Assembly: GCA_947178175.1 (NCBI GenBank)
Contig: CAMWXI010000007.1
Location: 1-35,405 of the forward strand
Direction of reading: 5' to 3'
Source: an uncultured Porphyromonadaceae bacterium
Lineage (GTDB): Bacteria > Bacteroidota > Bacteroidia > Bacteroidales > Muribaculaceae
DNA: 35,405 nt
Shown: positions 15,983 to 24,229 of the stretch, one piece after another
Layout: each line of letters starts with the position of its first letter
How positions within the stretch are numbered: position 1 is the stretch's first letter
Program-made: the position numbers and the translations under genes
Notes under the pieces: generated by a model
What the model was told of the DNA's origin: nothing
The model's database searches: none
What the model saw: only the letters and a program-made list of their open reading frames with translations

Positions 15983-16636
15983 ATGGAAAAACATCTTAAA
16001 ATCGCTATTTTTCAGCTTTCTCTTTTCGGAATCAACACATACATTGTTTTCGACCCCATAAAACATGAAGGTGTCATTATCGACCCGGGAATCTCCAATC
16101 CGCGTGAAGAAAAAGCCCTCATTGATTTTATTAATCGTGAGAATCTGAAAATCACAAACATCATCAATACTCACCTTCATATTGACCACGCTATCGGCGA
16201 TTCAATCGTAGCCGAAAAATTCGAGGCTCCCGTTTTAGCCCATGAGGACGATCTGCCCCTTGGGAAAGGGATTGTACAGCAGGCACAAATGTTCGGATTG
16301 ACAACAAATCCTCAAACTCCCGAAATCACATCTTTCATCAACGACGGAGATATTATCAAAGTTGGCGATGGTGAATTGAAAGTCCTGCATGTCCCGGGCC
16401 ACTCACCGGGAAGTATTGTGCTTTATGATGAGTCAGACCACTTCCTGATTGCCGGAGACGTTCTGTTCAAGGGGAGCATTGGTCGTACTGACCTGCAGGG
16501 TGGTAATCACTCGGCTCTCATTTCAGGTATTAAAACCAAACTTATGCCCCTCCCGGACAACACTATTGTTTATCCGGGACATGGCGAACCAACCACTATC
16601 GGAGAGGAAAAACTTTACAATCCATTTCTTCGTTAA
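15983..16636 (+). CDS. Metallo-beta-lactamase-fold hydrolase (glyoxalase II-like)
   Basis: A 217-residue cytoplasmic hydrolase. The metal site is complete: THLHIDH (His64, His66, Asp68, His69), a further His in VPGHSPGSIVLY, Asp in IAGDVLF, and the final His in VYPGHGEPT. The GRTDL and NTYIVFD segments are also typical of the glyoxalase II-like/YcbL branch that hydrolyses thioesters such as S-lactoylglutathione analogues. It lacks the C-terminal glutathione-binding domain of true GloB, so the physiological substrate is unknown. It probably shares a transcript with rsmG. Confidence 0.88.
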   Translation: MEKHLKIAIFQLSLFGINTYIVFDPIKHEGVIIDPGISNPREEKALIDFINRENLKITNIINTHLHIDHAIGDSIVAEKFEAPVLAHEDDLPLGKGIVQQAQMFGLTTNPQTPEITSFINDGDIIKVGDGELKVLHVPGHSPGSIVLYDESDHFLIAGDVLFKGSIGRTDLQGGNHSALISGIKTKLMPLPDNTIVYPGHGEPTTIGEEKLYNPFLR

Positions 16637-16736
16637 TCCTTGCCGATAATGACTTTCCACAGTAACTCTCTGTTGGAAGTGTTATGTAAAGATTCCTTAC
16701 AGGATAATTATGATCGGGAATCCATACAATTGCAAT

Positions 16737-16767
16737 AAAAAACCGTGACCCTTTGGGAGCCACGGTT
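16737..16767 (-). terminator. Terminator of the glycine cleavage operon
   Basis: AACCGTG (16741-16747) and CACGGTT (16761-16767) are perfect arms. A further CCC/GGG pair extends the stem, closed by a short loop. Read on the minus strand it is followed by six T (16737-16742, partly within the arm). It lies about 100 bases past the lpd stop and may also stop the plus-strand hydrolase transcript. Confidence 0.75.
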
Positions 16768-16865
16768 CACTATTTTTAATAAGTCAATATCTCATTCGCT
16801 TGTACCCGGTCATATAAGAATTTGCTTACACTGCCTTGATAAACGCGAACAGAAATACCATCTCT

Positions 16866-18224
16866 TTACTTGACGTTATATAGAGCAGACATAATTACCT
16901 CGCTGACAGAAGGATGAGAAAATATAATCTGTTGCATTTTCTCAAGTGTCATATCTCCGTTCATCATGTCGGCACACTGCTGAGCCAGATCTGCGGCTTC
17001 TACACCCATGATATGAGCGCCAATCAATAAACCATTGTCCTTACGGAATATCAATTTGCATAAGCCGTCAGGTTCAGCCATTGTCAAAGCCTTACCATTG
17101 GCACGGAAGAAGCTCTGACCGACCATTATTTCCAATCCTTCGACTTTACATTGCTCCTCAGTCTTACCGACCATACCACATTCAGGCACAGTAAAAACTG
17201 CTGACGGAGTGATATCAAAGCGGATTTCATCACTCTTTCCATGAATATGATTGAGAGCTCTGAAACCCTGGAATGTAGCTACATGCGCGAGCATCATTCG
17301 GGCGTTAACATCGCCGATGGCATAGATGCCGGAGACATTCGTCTGCATGTTGTCATCAACCACTATTCCTCTTGGAGAATATTCCACTCCGGCTGCCTCA
17401 AGGTTCAATCCGTCAACCCGGGCTGCTCTGCCGACAGCCATAAGCAAATCTGAGGATACTACACAGTCCTCCTTACCTTTGGTTTCGTAAGTCACGACAA
17501 TCTCATAGTTCTCGTTTTGCTCAATCTTCTTCGCAGCCGCTGAAGTAATAATCTTTATTCCCTTCTTGGTCAGAGATTGTTTAAGGCGCTTTGCAATGTC
17601 GGAGTCAAAAGGAGGAAGCACCTGCTTCATAAATTCAATTACAGTGACTTTCGAGCCCAGACCATTGAAAATTGAAGCGAACTCCATTCCTATCACACCA
17701 CCGCCGATAATTGTCAGGGATTCAGGAATATGATCAATACTGAGAATATCAGTGGAATCCATCACAAATTCAGCGTCATGACCGGGGATAGGTAGTGATT
17801 TTGATATACTGCCGGTTGCAATAATAATATTATCGGCAGTATATTCCTCCCCGTCTGCCACTACTGTCTTGGAATCCTTAAATGAAGCCTTTGCATTGAC
17901 AACATTCACTTTTGCCGATTTCATTAAAGCGTCAATTCCGCCACGCAGTGTCTCCACCACATTGTTCTTGCGCTCCATTATCTTGTTGAAATCAACGCTA
18001 AACGTGAAATCATCAATACCGAATTCCTCACCCTCCTTAAATTGAGAGATAACCTCAGAATTACGGCAAAGACACTTGGTCGGTATACAACCCTCATTAA
18101 GACATGTACCACCAAGCTTATCACCATTAAAGAGTGTGACACTCATGCCGCTTTTAGCGGCATGAAGTGCACATTCATATCCTCCGGGGCCTGCCCCGAT
18201 GATTATTAGATCGGTCTTGTTCAT
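16866..18224 (-). CDS. lpdA: Dihydrolipoyl dehydrogenase (L-protein of glycine cleavage)
   Basis: A 452-residue flavoprotein disulfide reductase that reoxidises dihydrolipoyl GcvH with NAD+. Visible are the FAD loop GAGPGG (residues 10-15), the redox disulfide GGTCLNEGCIPTK (Cys41, Cys46), the NAD site IIGGGVIGMEFAS, the second FAD motif GIYAIGDV, and the C-terminal dimer-interface SHPSVSE with the catalytic His. The position after the second FAD strand, normally an acidic residue that binds the adenosine ribose, reads Asn33 (LFNGDKLGG). ATG 18224 starts two bases after the gcvPB stop with AGGA upstream; an alternative TTG at 18230 would overlap. As last gene of the gcv operon it is probably dedicated to this complex. 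Confidence 0.93.
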   Translation of the reverse strand: MNKTDLIIIGAGPGGYECALHAAKSGMSVTLFNGDKLGGTCLNEGCIPTKCLCRNSEVISQFKEGEEFGIDDFTFSVDFNKIMERKNNVVETLRGGIDALMKSAKVNVVNAKASFKDSKTVVADGEEYTADNIIIATGSISKSLPIPGHDAEFVMDSTDILSIDHIPESLTIIGGGVIGMEFASIFNGLGSKVTVIEFMKQVLPPFDSDIAKRLKQSLTKKGIKIITSAAAKKIEQNENYEIVVTYETKGKEDCVVSSDLLMAVGRAARVDGLNLEAAGVEYSPRGIVVDDNMQTNVSGIYAIGDVNARMMLAHVATFQGFRALNHIHGKSDEIRFDITPSAVFTVPECGMVGKTEEQCKVEGLEIMVGQSFFRANGKALTMAEPDGLCKLIFRKDNGLLIGAHIMGVEAADLAQQCADMMNGDMTLEKMQQIIFSHPSVSEVIMSALYNVK

Positions 18225-18226
18225 GA

Positions 18227-19693
18227 TCAATCCTGAGATTTCATTCCTTTATATGTAAGAATAGGATTCTTAGCCGCTGATGTCTCATCAAGCTTGCGGA
18301 CTGCAGTGCTCAAAGGTGCATTCTTCACATCTTCAGGTGTTTCACGCGCCTCTTTTGCAACCTTATGCATAACCTCGATAAATTCGTCCAGAGTCTCCAG
18401 ACTCTCTGTTTCTGTCGGCTCAATCATCATTGATTCATGGAACAGAAGCGGGAAATAGATTGTCGGAGCATGGAAGCCATAATCAAGCAGACGTTTTGCC
18501 ACATTGAGTGTAGTAACGCCGGTTGACTTATCCTTAAGACCGTCAAACACAAACTCATGCTTGCAGACACCATCAATCGGCAGGAGATAATCATCTTTAA
18601 GACTCTCCTTAATATAGTTGGCGTTGAGTGTCGCCATCGGACCTACATTGCGGATATTTTCCTTACCCAAGCTGAGAATGTAGGCATATGCACGCATCAT
18701 CACACTGAAGTTGCCGAAGAATGTAGAAACGCTGCCAAGGCTATCCTTATCAAATTCCACATAGAATTTGCCGTCTTCACCCTTCTTCACACGGGGATTG
18801 GGAAGGAATTTCTCCAGACCCTTGCGAACACCTACCGGGCCGCTGCCGGGACCTCCGCCACCATGGGGGGTTGAGAAGGTCTTATGAAGATTGATGTGCA
18901 TGATGTCAAAGCCCATATCACCGGGACGGACACGTCCCAACAACGGGTTGAAGTTAGCACCATCATAATATAAGAGACCTCCGGCTTCATGCACCAGTTT
19001 GGCAATCTCCATGATTTCAATCTCAAACATACCGAGTGTATTGGGATTGGTCATCATGATGCCGGCTACGGTGTCGTCAAGAAGAGGCTTTAAGTCTTCA
19101 ACGTCAACTGATCCGTTCGGTTTTGATTTAACCTCAACCACTTCCATTCCTGCCACCATGGCGGAAGCAGGATTAGTGCCATGTGCTGAATCGGGAATAA
19201 TCACCCTTGTGCGCTTATGGTCGCCGCGGCTGCGGTGATATTCCTTCATGATCATCAGGCCGGTAAGCTCTCCGTGTGCTCCGGCATATGGATTCAATGT
19301 AAATTCTGAAAGACCTGCAAGGCTTGAGAGAGCGTGCTGAAGATTGTAATAAAGCTCAAGAGCACCCTGCGCTGAGTCAGCATCCTGAAGAGGATGAAGT
19401 CCTGCAAATGCCGGATGAGCTGAAAGCTCTTCTGAAATCTTCGGATTATATTTCATTGTACAGCTTCCCAACGGATAGAAGCCGGTGTCTACACCGAAAT
19501 TCTTGTTGGAAAGGTTTGTGTAGTGGCGCACTACATCCAACTCGCTTACCTCAGGAAGATCCAGGGGCTGGGTGCGAAGAAGATCAGCCGGGATATCTTT
19601 CAGTCCGTCAGTATTATATTTGTCGGCAGGAAGTTCGTAACCCTTTCTTCCGGGACGCGACAACTCAAATATCATTTTATCGTAATATTTCAT
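18227..19693 (-). CDS. gcvPB: Glycine decarboxylase (P-protein) subunit 2
   Basis: A 488-residue C-terminal half of the two-subunit glycine dehydrogenase. With subunit 1 it binds glycine through pyridoxal phosphate, releases CO2 and passes the aminomethyl group to lipoyl-GcvH. The PLP lysine is Lys271 in the motif NLHKTFSTPHGGGGPG. PDSAHGTNPASA and YYDGANFNPLLG are other conserved active-site segments. The length fits the split enzyme; fused P-proteins are about 950 residues. It starts four bases after the gcvPA stop and ends two bases before lpd, so all are one transcript. Confidence 0.96.
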   Translation of the reverse strand: MKYYDKMIFELSRPGRKGYELPADKYNTDGLKDIPADLLRTQPLDLPEVSELDVVRHYTNLSNKNFGVDTGFYPLGSCTMKYNPKISEELSAHPAFAGLHPLQDADSAQGALELYYNLQHALSSLAGLSEFTLNPYAGAHGELTGLMIMKEYHRSRGDHKRTRVIIPDSAHGTNPASAMVAGMEVVEVKSKPNGSVDVEDLKPLLDDTVAGIMMTNPNTLGMFEIEIMEIAKLVHEAGGLLYYDGANFNPLLGRVRPGDMGFDIMHINLHKTFSTPHGGGGPGSGPVGVRKGLEKFLPNPRVKKGEDGKFYVEFDKDSLGSVSTFFGNFSVMMRAYAYILSLGKENIRNVGPMATLNANYIKESLKDDYLLPIDGVCKHEFVFDGLKDKSTGVTTLNVAKRLLDYGFHAPTIYFPLLFHESMMIEPTETESLETLDEFIEVMHKVAKEARETPEDVKNAPLSTAVRKLDETSAAKNPILTYKGMKSQD

Positions 19694-19697
19694 CTTT

Positions 19698-21020
19698 TCA
19701 GATCTCCGAAATTAAAGTTACCAATTTGTCTATTTCCTCTTTTGTACGTTTCTCAGTCACCGCGAACGACACTAACCCTTCTCCGGCGGATATCGGGCCC
19801 ATGATGTCATTCTTGAGCAGATATTCATTGAGCTTCTCTACGTCAAGATTTGTCTTGAGTGTGAACTCTTTCAGGAAAGGCTTATTAAAAGCAGGCTCGA
19901 ATTTGCCGGTTTCAATAAGCTTCTTATAAAGATAATGAGCTCCGTCACAGCTGAGTGTATTCACCTCTACAAGACCCTGACGTCCCATGAGTGAGAGATA
20001 AATAGTAGCATAAAGTGCCATAAGACTCTGGTTGGAGCAGATGTTACTTGTAGCCTTCTGACGGCGGATATGCTGCTCGCGTGCCTGAAGTGTCAGAACA
20101 AAACAACGTTTACCGTCAATATCCTTGGTTGCTCCTACCACACGCCCTGGCATCTTGCGGAGCATATCTTTTCCGCAGGACATATATCCGAGATACGGGC
20201 CGCCGAACGACATCGGCATGCCAAGGCTCTGGCCGTCACCGACTGCAATATCAGCACCCCATTCTGCCGGAGTGCGGAGCACTGCCAAAGTAGAGGGATC
20301 TGCATTTATTGCAAGGTAACCCTTCGCAGCGTGAATCTCATCCGCAAGCCCGGTGAAGTCTTCAATAATACCATATCTGTTGGGGCAAGCCACGATGACT
20401 CCGGCAACGTCTCCCTTACCGATCTCGGCACTGACAGCCTCTCTGTCTGTCACACCATCCTTTGCCGGCACAACTGTCAAATCCACTCCGTGGAAATCAG
20501 CGTATGTCTTAACCACTTCCAGAACTCTCTCGGAAATTGTCTCTGAAAGCACCACACGATTCTTCTTGCGGGCTGAAGCAACCATCATAAACATGGCTTC
20601 CGCCGTGGCTGTCGCACCGTCATACATTGAAGCGTTGGTTGCTTCCATTCCGGTTAACTCTGAAATCATACTCTGATATTCAAAAATATACTGGAGTGTA
20701 CCCTGTGAGATTTCAGGCTGATAGGGGGTATAGGCTGTGTAGAATTCACTACGCGCCAGAAGATGGGGAATCACTGAGGGTGAATAATGATCATAGACAC
20801 CACCCCCTCCGAACACTGTCAGAGTGCGATTCTTTTTCCCAAGCTCCTCGAAATGACGACGAAGTTCAATTTCAGACATCGCTGAAGGAAGATCATATTC
20901 TTCACGGAAAATGACCTCCTGCGGAACATCGCTGTAGAGGTCATCTATTTTTTCCACACCGATTTTGTCAAGCATCTTTCTGATGTCTGACTCGGTGTGA
21001 GGCATAAACTTATTGCTCAT
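19698..21020 (-). CDS. gcvPA: Glycine decarboxylase (P-protein) subunit 1
   Basis: A 440-residue N-terminal half of the split glycine dehydrogenase. The family is recognised by FMPHTESDIRKML at the start, FGGGGVYDHYSPSVIPHLL, YTAYTPYQPEISQGTLQ and MSFGGPYLGY. The fold is that of a PLP enzyme, but the PLP lysine is in subunit 2, so this chain is an obligate partner that completes the dimeric active site. ATG 21020 is chosen; an in-frame TTG at 21029 is less likely. It follows gcvH by 72 bases, a gap that contains a stable hairpin. Confidence 0.95.
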   Translation of the reverse strand: MSNKFMPHTESDIRKMLDKIGVEKIDDLYSDVPQEVIFREEYDLPSAMSEIELRRHFEELGKKNRTLTVFGGGGVYDHYSPSVIPHLLARSEFYTAYTPYQPEISQGTLQYIFEYQSMISELTGMEATNASMYDGATATAEAMFMMVASARKKNRVVLSETISERVLEVVKTYADFHGVDLTVVPAKDGVTDREAVSAEIGKGDVAGVIVACPNRYGIIEDFTGLADEIHAAKGYLAINADPSTLAVLRTPAEWGADIAVGDGQSLGMPMSFGGPYLGYMSCGKDMLRKMPGRVVGATKDIDGKRCFVLTLQAREQHIRRQKATSNICSNQSLMALYATIYLSLMGRQGLVEVNTLSCDGAHYLYKKLIETGKFEPAFNKPFLKEFTLKTNLDVEKLNEYLLKNDIMGPISAGEGLVSFAVTEKRTKEEIDKLVTLISEI

Positions 21021-21039
21021 TGTCTGCAATATAAAAGAT

Positions 21040-21081
21040 AAAGCCCGACTTCCCCCGGTATCAGGGGAAAGACGGGACTTT
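21040..21081 (-). terminator. Intra-operon hairpin between gcvH and gcvPA
   Basis: Arms at 21040-21055 and 21064-21081 pair as AAAG, CCCG and TTCCCC against GGGGAA, CGGG and CTTT, with small internal loops. On the minus strand the stem is followed by TTTATCTTTTATATT, T-rich as in an intrinsic terminator. It may act as a leaky terminator or mRNA-stabilising stem that sets the ratio of GcvT/GcvH to the downstream subunits. Confidence 0.5.
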
Positions 21082-21092
21082 GTTGATTAATC

Positions 21093-21473
21093 TTATTCTT
21101 CACAAATCTTTGCGTAAGCATCTGCTGTCAGAAGTCCGTCAACCTCTGAAGCATCAGAAAGCTTAACTTTCATAATCCAGTTTGCAAATGCATCCTGATT
21201 CAGAAGTTCAGGTTCATCTTCAAGAGCTGTGTTGATTTCCACAACCTCGCCGCTGACGGGTGAGATAAGGTCAGAAGCAGCCTTTACTGATTCAACTGCA
21301 CCGAAATCCTCACCTGCTGTTACTTCGTCGCCCTCTTCCGGCATGTCAACATAGACGATGCTTCCGAGTGCGTGCTGTGCATAATCTGTGATACCGACAG
21401 TTGCGATGTCACCTTCTACCTTTACCCATTCGTGGGAATCCGCATAGCGGAGGTCTTCTAATATCTTGCTCAT
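21093..21473 (-). CDS. gcvH: Glycine cleavage system H-protein
   Basis: A 126-residue lipoyl carrier that shuttles the aminomethyl group among P-, T- and L-proteins. The lipoyl-domain hairpin reads GAVESVKAASDLISPVSGEV, with the lipoylated lysine at Lys64, as expected (about residue 64-65 in the family). The N-terminus (LRYADSHEWVKVEGDIATVGITDYAQ) and the length are canonical. A lipoate attachment enzyme is not encoded in this window. It is the second gene of the operon, 37 bases after gcvT. Confidence 0.97.
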   Translation of the reverse strand: MSKILEDLRYADSHEWVKVEGDIATVGITDYAQHALGSIVYVDMPEEGDEVTAGEDFGAVESVKAASDLISPVSGEVVEINTALEDEPELLNQDAFANWIMKVKLSDASEVDGLLTADAYAKICEE

Positions 21474-21510
21474 TGTTATTGTGTTGTTTTTATTTGTTCG
21501 TTAAGTAATA

Positions 21511-22605
21511 TTATTTCTTATAGTTTTTGTCATAGAAGCGTTTCTTCACAACCTTTCCGGGGAAAGTCTTCTTGCGAATCTGCACCTCTACCGGAGTTCC
21601 GAGCTTGTCGTAGGGCTTTTCAATCATAGCCATCGCCACACTCTTACCTGTTGAGATTGACTTGTAGCCGGTGGTGATTTCTCCTACCTGCTTGCCGTCT
21701 GCCAACACTGCATAACCATGGCGGGGAACAGCGCTTCCTTCAAGTTCGATACCGACGATGCGACGCTTGACGCCTTCAGCTTTCTGCTTTGCAAGAGCCT
21801 CTTTCCCGATAAATTCTGGCTTGTCAAGCTTCACAAACATGCTGAGACTTGCCTCTATAGGAGTGATGTCCGCACTAAGCTCATCACCGTAAAGAGGGAG
21901 ACCCACTTCAAAACGAAGTGTGTCGCGGCAACCGAGACCACAAGCCTGAACTCCTGCTTCCATCAGCTTATCCCAAACCTTTACAATATATTCATGGCTA
22001 CCATAAACCTCAAAACCATCTTCGCCGGTGTAACCCGTGCGGCTTACGATGATTTCCTCGCCATCTACATCGAATGTCTTGAAATTATAGAAGGGGATTT
22101 CCTTTACTGCAAGACCAAGCACCTTCTCTACAGTCTCTTCCGCCTTCGGACCTTGAATAGCTACTTCTCCATATTTAGGACTCTCGTCTGTAACGACGCA
22201 GTCAAATCCTTCGGCATTCTGCTTAATCCATGCTACATCTTTTTCTATGTTGGCAGCATTGATAACCAGGAAGTATTCCTCGTCATTCACCTTGTAAACG
22301 AGCAGGTCGTCCACTGTTCCTCCGTTTTCATAACACATCATGCCATAGAAAATCTGCCCGTCGGGTGCGCCTGTGACATCGTTTACGAAAATGTGGCTCA
22401 CAAATTTGTAGGCTTCAGGTCCTTTCACTCTGACCTCTCCCATGTGGCTGACGTCAAACACACCTACATCATGACGAACAGCATTGTGCTCCTCAGTGAT
22501 GCCAACATACTGGATAGGCATATCAAACCCGCCGAACGGCGACATAAGCGCGCCCTGCTTCACATGACGGTCATGAAGACAGGTCTTTACCAATTTTTCT
22601 TCCAT
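21511..22605 (-). CDS. gcvT: Aminomethyltransferase (T-protein of glycine cleavage)
   Basis: A 364-residue enzyme that transfers the methylene group from aminomethyl-lipoyl-GcvH to tetrahydrofolate and releases ammonia. Motifs include MSPFGGFDMPIQY at the substrate end, VGVFDVSHMGEV, GTVDDLLVYKV with the conserved catalytic Asp, SRTGYTGEDGFEVY and CGLGCRDTLRFE. Length matches the family (about 360-370). It is the first gene of the operon, with a full consensus promoter about 100 bases upstream and a short hairpin in the leader. Confidence 0.96.
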   Translation of the reverse strand: MEEKLVKTCLHDRHVKQGALMSPFGGFDMPIQYVGITEEHNAVRHDVGVFDVSHMGEVRVKGPEAYKFVSHIFVNDVTGAPDGQIFYGMMCYENGGTVDDLLVYKVNDEEYFLVINAANIEKDVAWIKQNAEGFDCVVTDESPKYGEVAIQGPKAEETVEKVLGLAVKEIPFYNFKTFDVDGEEIIVSRTGYTGEDGFEVYGSHEYIVKVWDKLMEAGVQACGLGCRDTLRFEVGLPLYGDELSADITPIEASLSMFVKLDKPEFIGKEALAKQKAEGVKRRIVGIELEGSAVPRHGYAVLADGKQVGEITTGYKSISTGKSVAMAMIEKPYDKLGTPVEVQIRKKTFPGKVVKKRFYDKNYKK

Positions 22606-22681
22606 TTGTCCTTCTATTTTGTAAGGTTAGTTTCGTTTGTTTGCATGCCCTCTCTGTAGCATGGCTTTTAGATATAAGGCT

Positions 22682-22697
22682 TCGGGGCATCCCCCGA
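22682..22697 (-). promoter_or_regulatory. Short stem-loop in the gcvT leader
   Basis: TCGGGG-CATC-CCCCGA has perfect 6-bp G/C-rich arms and a 4-nt loop. It lies in the first 20 bases of the predicted gcvT transcript. A second, weaker CATGC/GCATG pair follows. It may protect the 5' end or regulate translation. The conserved cores of the glycine riboswitch were not recognised. Confidence 0.5.
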
Positions 22698-22706
22698 TTT
22701 TCTCCC

Positions 22707-22738
22707 CAAAGTTAATATTAACACTTCGTTCCACCAAA
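22707..22738 (-). promoter_or_regulatory. Promoter of the gcv operon with overlapping palindrome
   Basis: On the minus strand TTTG (22735-22738), a 20-base spacer and TAACTTTG (22707-22714) match the Bacteroidetes consensus completely. A perfect 12-bp palindrome GTTAATATTAAC (22711-22722) overlaps the upstream half of the -7 box, where a repressor could block it. The operator role is inference. Confidence 0.8.
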
Positions 22739-22796
22739 TCTTTTTGCTCTTTTCATTCCCTTTTTATCCGCTTTTGTAACTTTTTCTTTTTCCTAT

Positions 22797-22827
22797 TTTG
22801 AACACTCTTCCCTTTTTCATAATTTTG
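22797..22827 (+). promoter_or_regulatory. Promoter of the LolC/E-FtsX-type permease
   Basis: TTTG (22797-22800), a 19-base spacer and TAATTTTG (22820-22827) match the consensus completely. The -7 box ends 21 bases before the ATG, leaving a short 5' UTR. It is divergent from the gcv promoter. Confidence 0.75.
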
Positions 22828-22848
22828 TCTTGATTTTTTAAGTTTTAT

Positions 22849-24081
22849 ATGTCTGCCTTATTCTTCGTAAAACGCCTATCTCTCGGGAATAATTCTCATT
22901 CTTCTCCGGCGGTGAAAGTCGCCACAGCCGCCGTGGCTCTTTCTGTGGCAGTGATGATTGCATCCATTGCTATCGTCTTAGGTTTCAAGCAGCAGATCAC
23001 TGAAAAAATCATCGGCTTCAATTCTCACCTCTCTATCCAGACTATCCCTGCCTCCGGCAACGAGGATGACAATATCGTTTCTCTAAATAATTCTCTTGCC
23101 ACTCTCCTTGATTCGGTAGATTATGTCACCGACTATTCCCTTTCCCTATCCGTACCGGCGGTCATCAAGACCCCGGAAGACTTCAAGGGAGTTTATCTAC
23201 GTTCAGGAAACGGCCGCCGTCTTCAGAATCTTATGAGTAAATCTCTGGTCGCCGGCAAATTCCCCGATTTCAACACTCCCGTCTCCGATTCTTTAATAGC
23301 GGTCTCAAGCCTTGTTGCAAACAAACTTAATCTGAAACCCGGCGAAAAAATAAATATCTATTTCTTCACAGACCGGATTCACGCACGTCGCCTGAAAATA
23401 GCTGCTGTATTCAACTCTCATTTCGACACCTACGACGATATTTATGCCTTCGGAAGCATTTCTCTCCTCCAGGAACTTGGAAGTCTTAAATCCAATCAGG
23501 CTACATCTATCGTACTGAACACTGATGACTTCAACAAAATAGACTTCTATACCGCCGACCTTCAGTCCAGACTTAACTCGGCGACTCAGTCGGGATGGCT
23601 CCCTCGTCCTTATTCAGTAGACAATACACGAAGAGCAAGCGGCAATTTTTTCCAATGGCTCTCCCTGCTCGACATGAATGTGATAATTGTGCTGATCATA
23701 ATGATGATTGTGGGAGCGGTCACCCTGGTTTCAGGACTCCTTATCATTATTGCCGACAAAAAACACTTCATATCCCTACTGAAAGCCTTGGGTGCAAGTA
23801 ATACTCTTATCAGAAATATTTTTCTTCTCCTTGCCATGCGGGTTGCACTGACCGGACTGATTATCGGCAACCTTTTCATCCTCACCCTCCTTATTCTCCA
23901 GGAGCATTTCCACTTCATTCCCCTCAACCCGGAATCATACTATATTGATTTTGTTCCTGTCCTTATCTCATGGCCTGCTGTCATCATCCTAAACCTGGGA
24001 GTACTCGTTATTTCATATATAGTTCTTATTCTCCCCTCCCGCTACGTTGCTAAAATTTCACCCGCTAATATCCTCGCCTGA
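22849..24081 (+). CDS. LolC/LolE-FtsX-type ABC transporter permease
   Basis: A 410-residue inner-membrane protein. One N-terminal helix (residues 24-48, VATAAVALSVAVMIASIAIVL) is followed by a periplasmic MacB/LolC-like domain of about 220 residues. Three C-terminal helices (about 275-300, 320-350 and 370-400) form the FtsX domain. The N-terminal cytoplasmic part FFVKRLSLG and the helix end GFKQQITEKIIGFNSHL resemble LolC/LolE, which extract lipoproteins from the inner membrane. No ATPase subunit (LolD) is adjacent, so the partner must be encoded elsewhere and the substrate is uncertain. Confidence 0.85.
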   Translation: MSALFFVKRLSLGNNSHSSPAVKVATAAVALSVAVMIASIAIVLGFKQQITEKIIGFNSHLSIQTIPASGNEDDNIVSLNNSLATLLDSVDYVTDYSLSLSVPAVIKTPEDFKGVYLRSGNGRRLQNLMSKSLVAGKFPDFNTPVSDSLIAVSSLVANKLNLKPGEKINIYFFTDRIHARRLKIAAVFNSHFDTYDDIYAFGSISLLQELGSLKSNQATSIVLNTDDFNKIDFYTADLQSRLNSATQSGWLPRPYSVDNTRRASGNFFQWLSLLDMNVIIVLIIMMIVGAVTLVSGLLIIIADKKHFISLLKALGASNTLIRNIFLLLAMRVALTGLIIGNLFILTLLILQEHFHFIPLNPESYYIDFVPVLISWPAVIILNLGVLVISYIVLILPSRYVAKISPANILA

Positions 24082-24157
24082 TCAGTTTAACAATTTTTGA
24101 TTCTTTCCGTCAGGAATTTTTTGCTCCTTATTTGTTTAGTTTTTGAATATTGGAGTT

Positions 24158-24172
24158 TGGCACACTATTTGA
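24158..24172 (+). promoter_or_regulatory. Sigma-54-like -24/-12 element before htpG
   Basis: The sequence TTGGCAC-ACTAT-TTGA contains the -24 core TGGCAC (24158-24163) exactly five bases before TTGA (24169-24172). The sigma-54 consensus is TGGCAC-N5-TTGC, so only the last core base differs. It would place the transcript start near 24184, about 46 bases before the htpG ATG. No complete TTTG/TAnnTTTG promoter was found in the same gap. Confidence 0.4.
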
Positions 24173-24229
24173 TATCGTAAAGTAGTAATTTGGATAAAAA
24201 CTCCTGATAAGAATTTTAATAAGCTGATT

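Noticed and set aside
21718-22659. Long plus-strand ORF of 313 residues opposite gcvT
   Set aside because: It is long, but lies entirely antisense to the clear gcvT gene and extends into its promoter leader; no protein family features.
22606-22706. Glycine riboswitch upstream of gcvT
   Set aside because: A CCCCGAAG segment is slightly reminiscent, but the other conserved cores and the tandem aptamer layout are missing and the leader is only about 95 nt.
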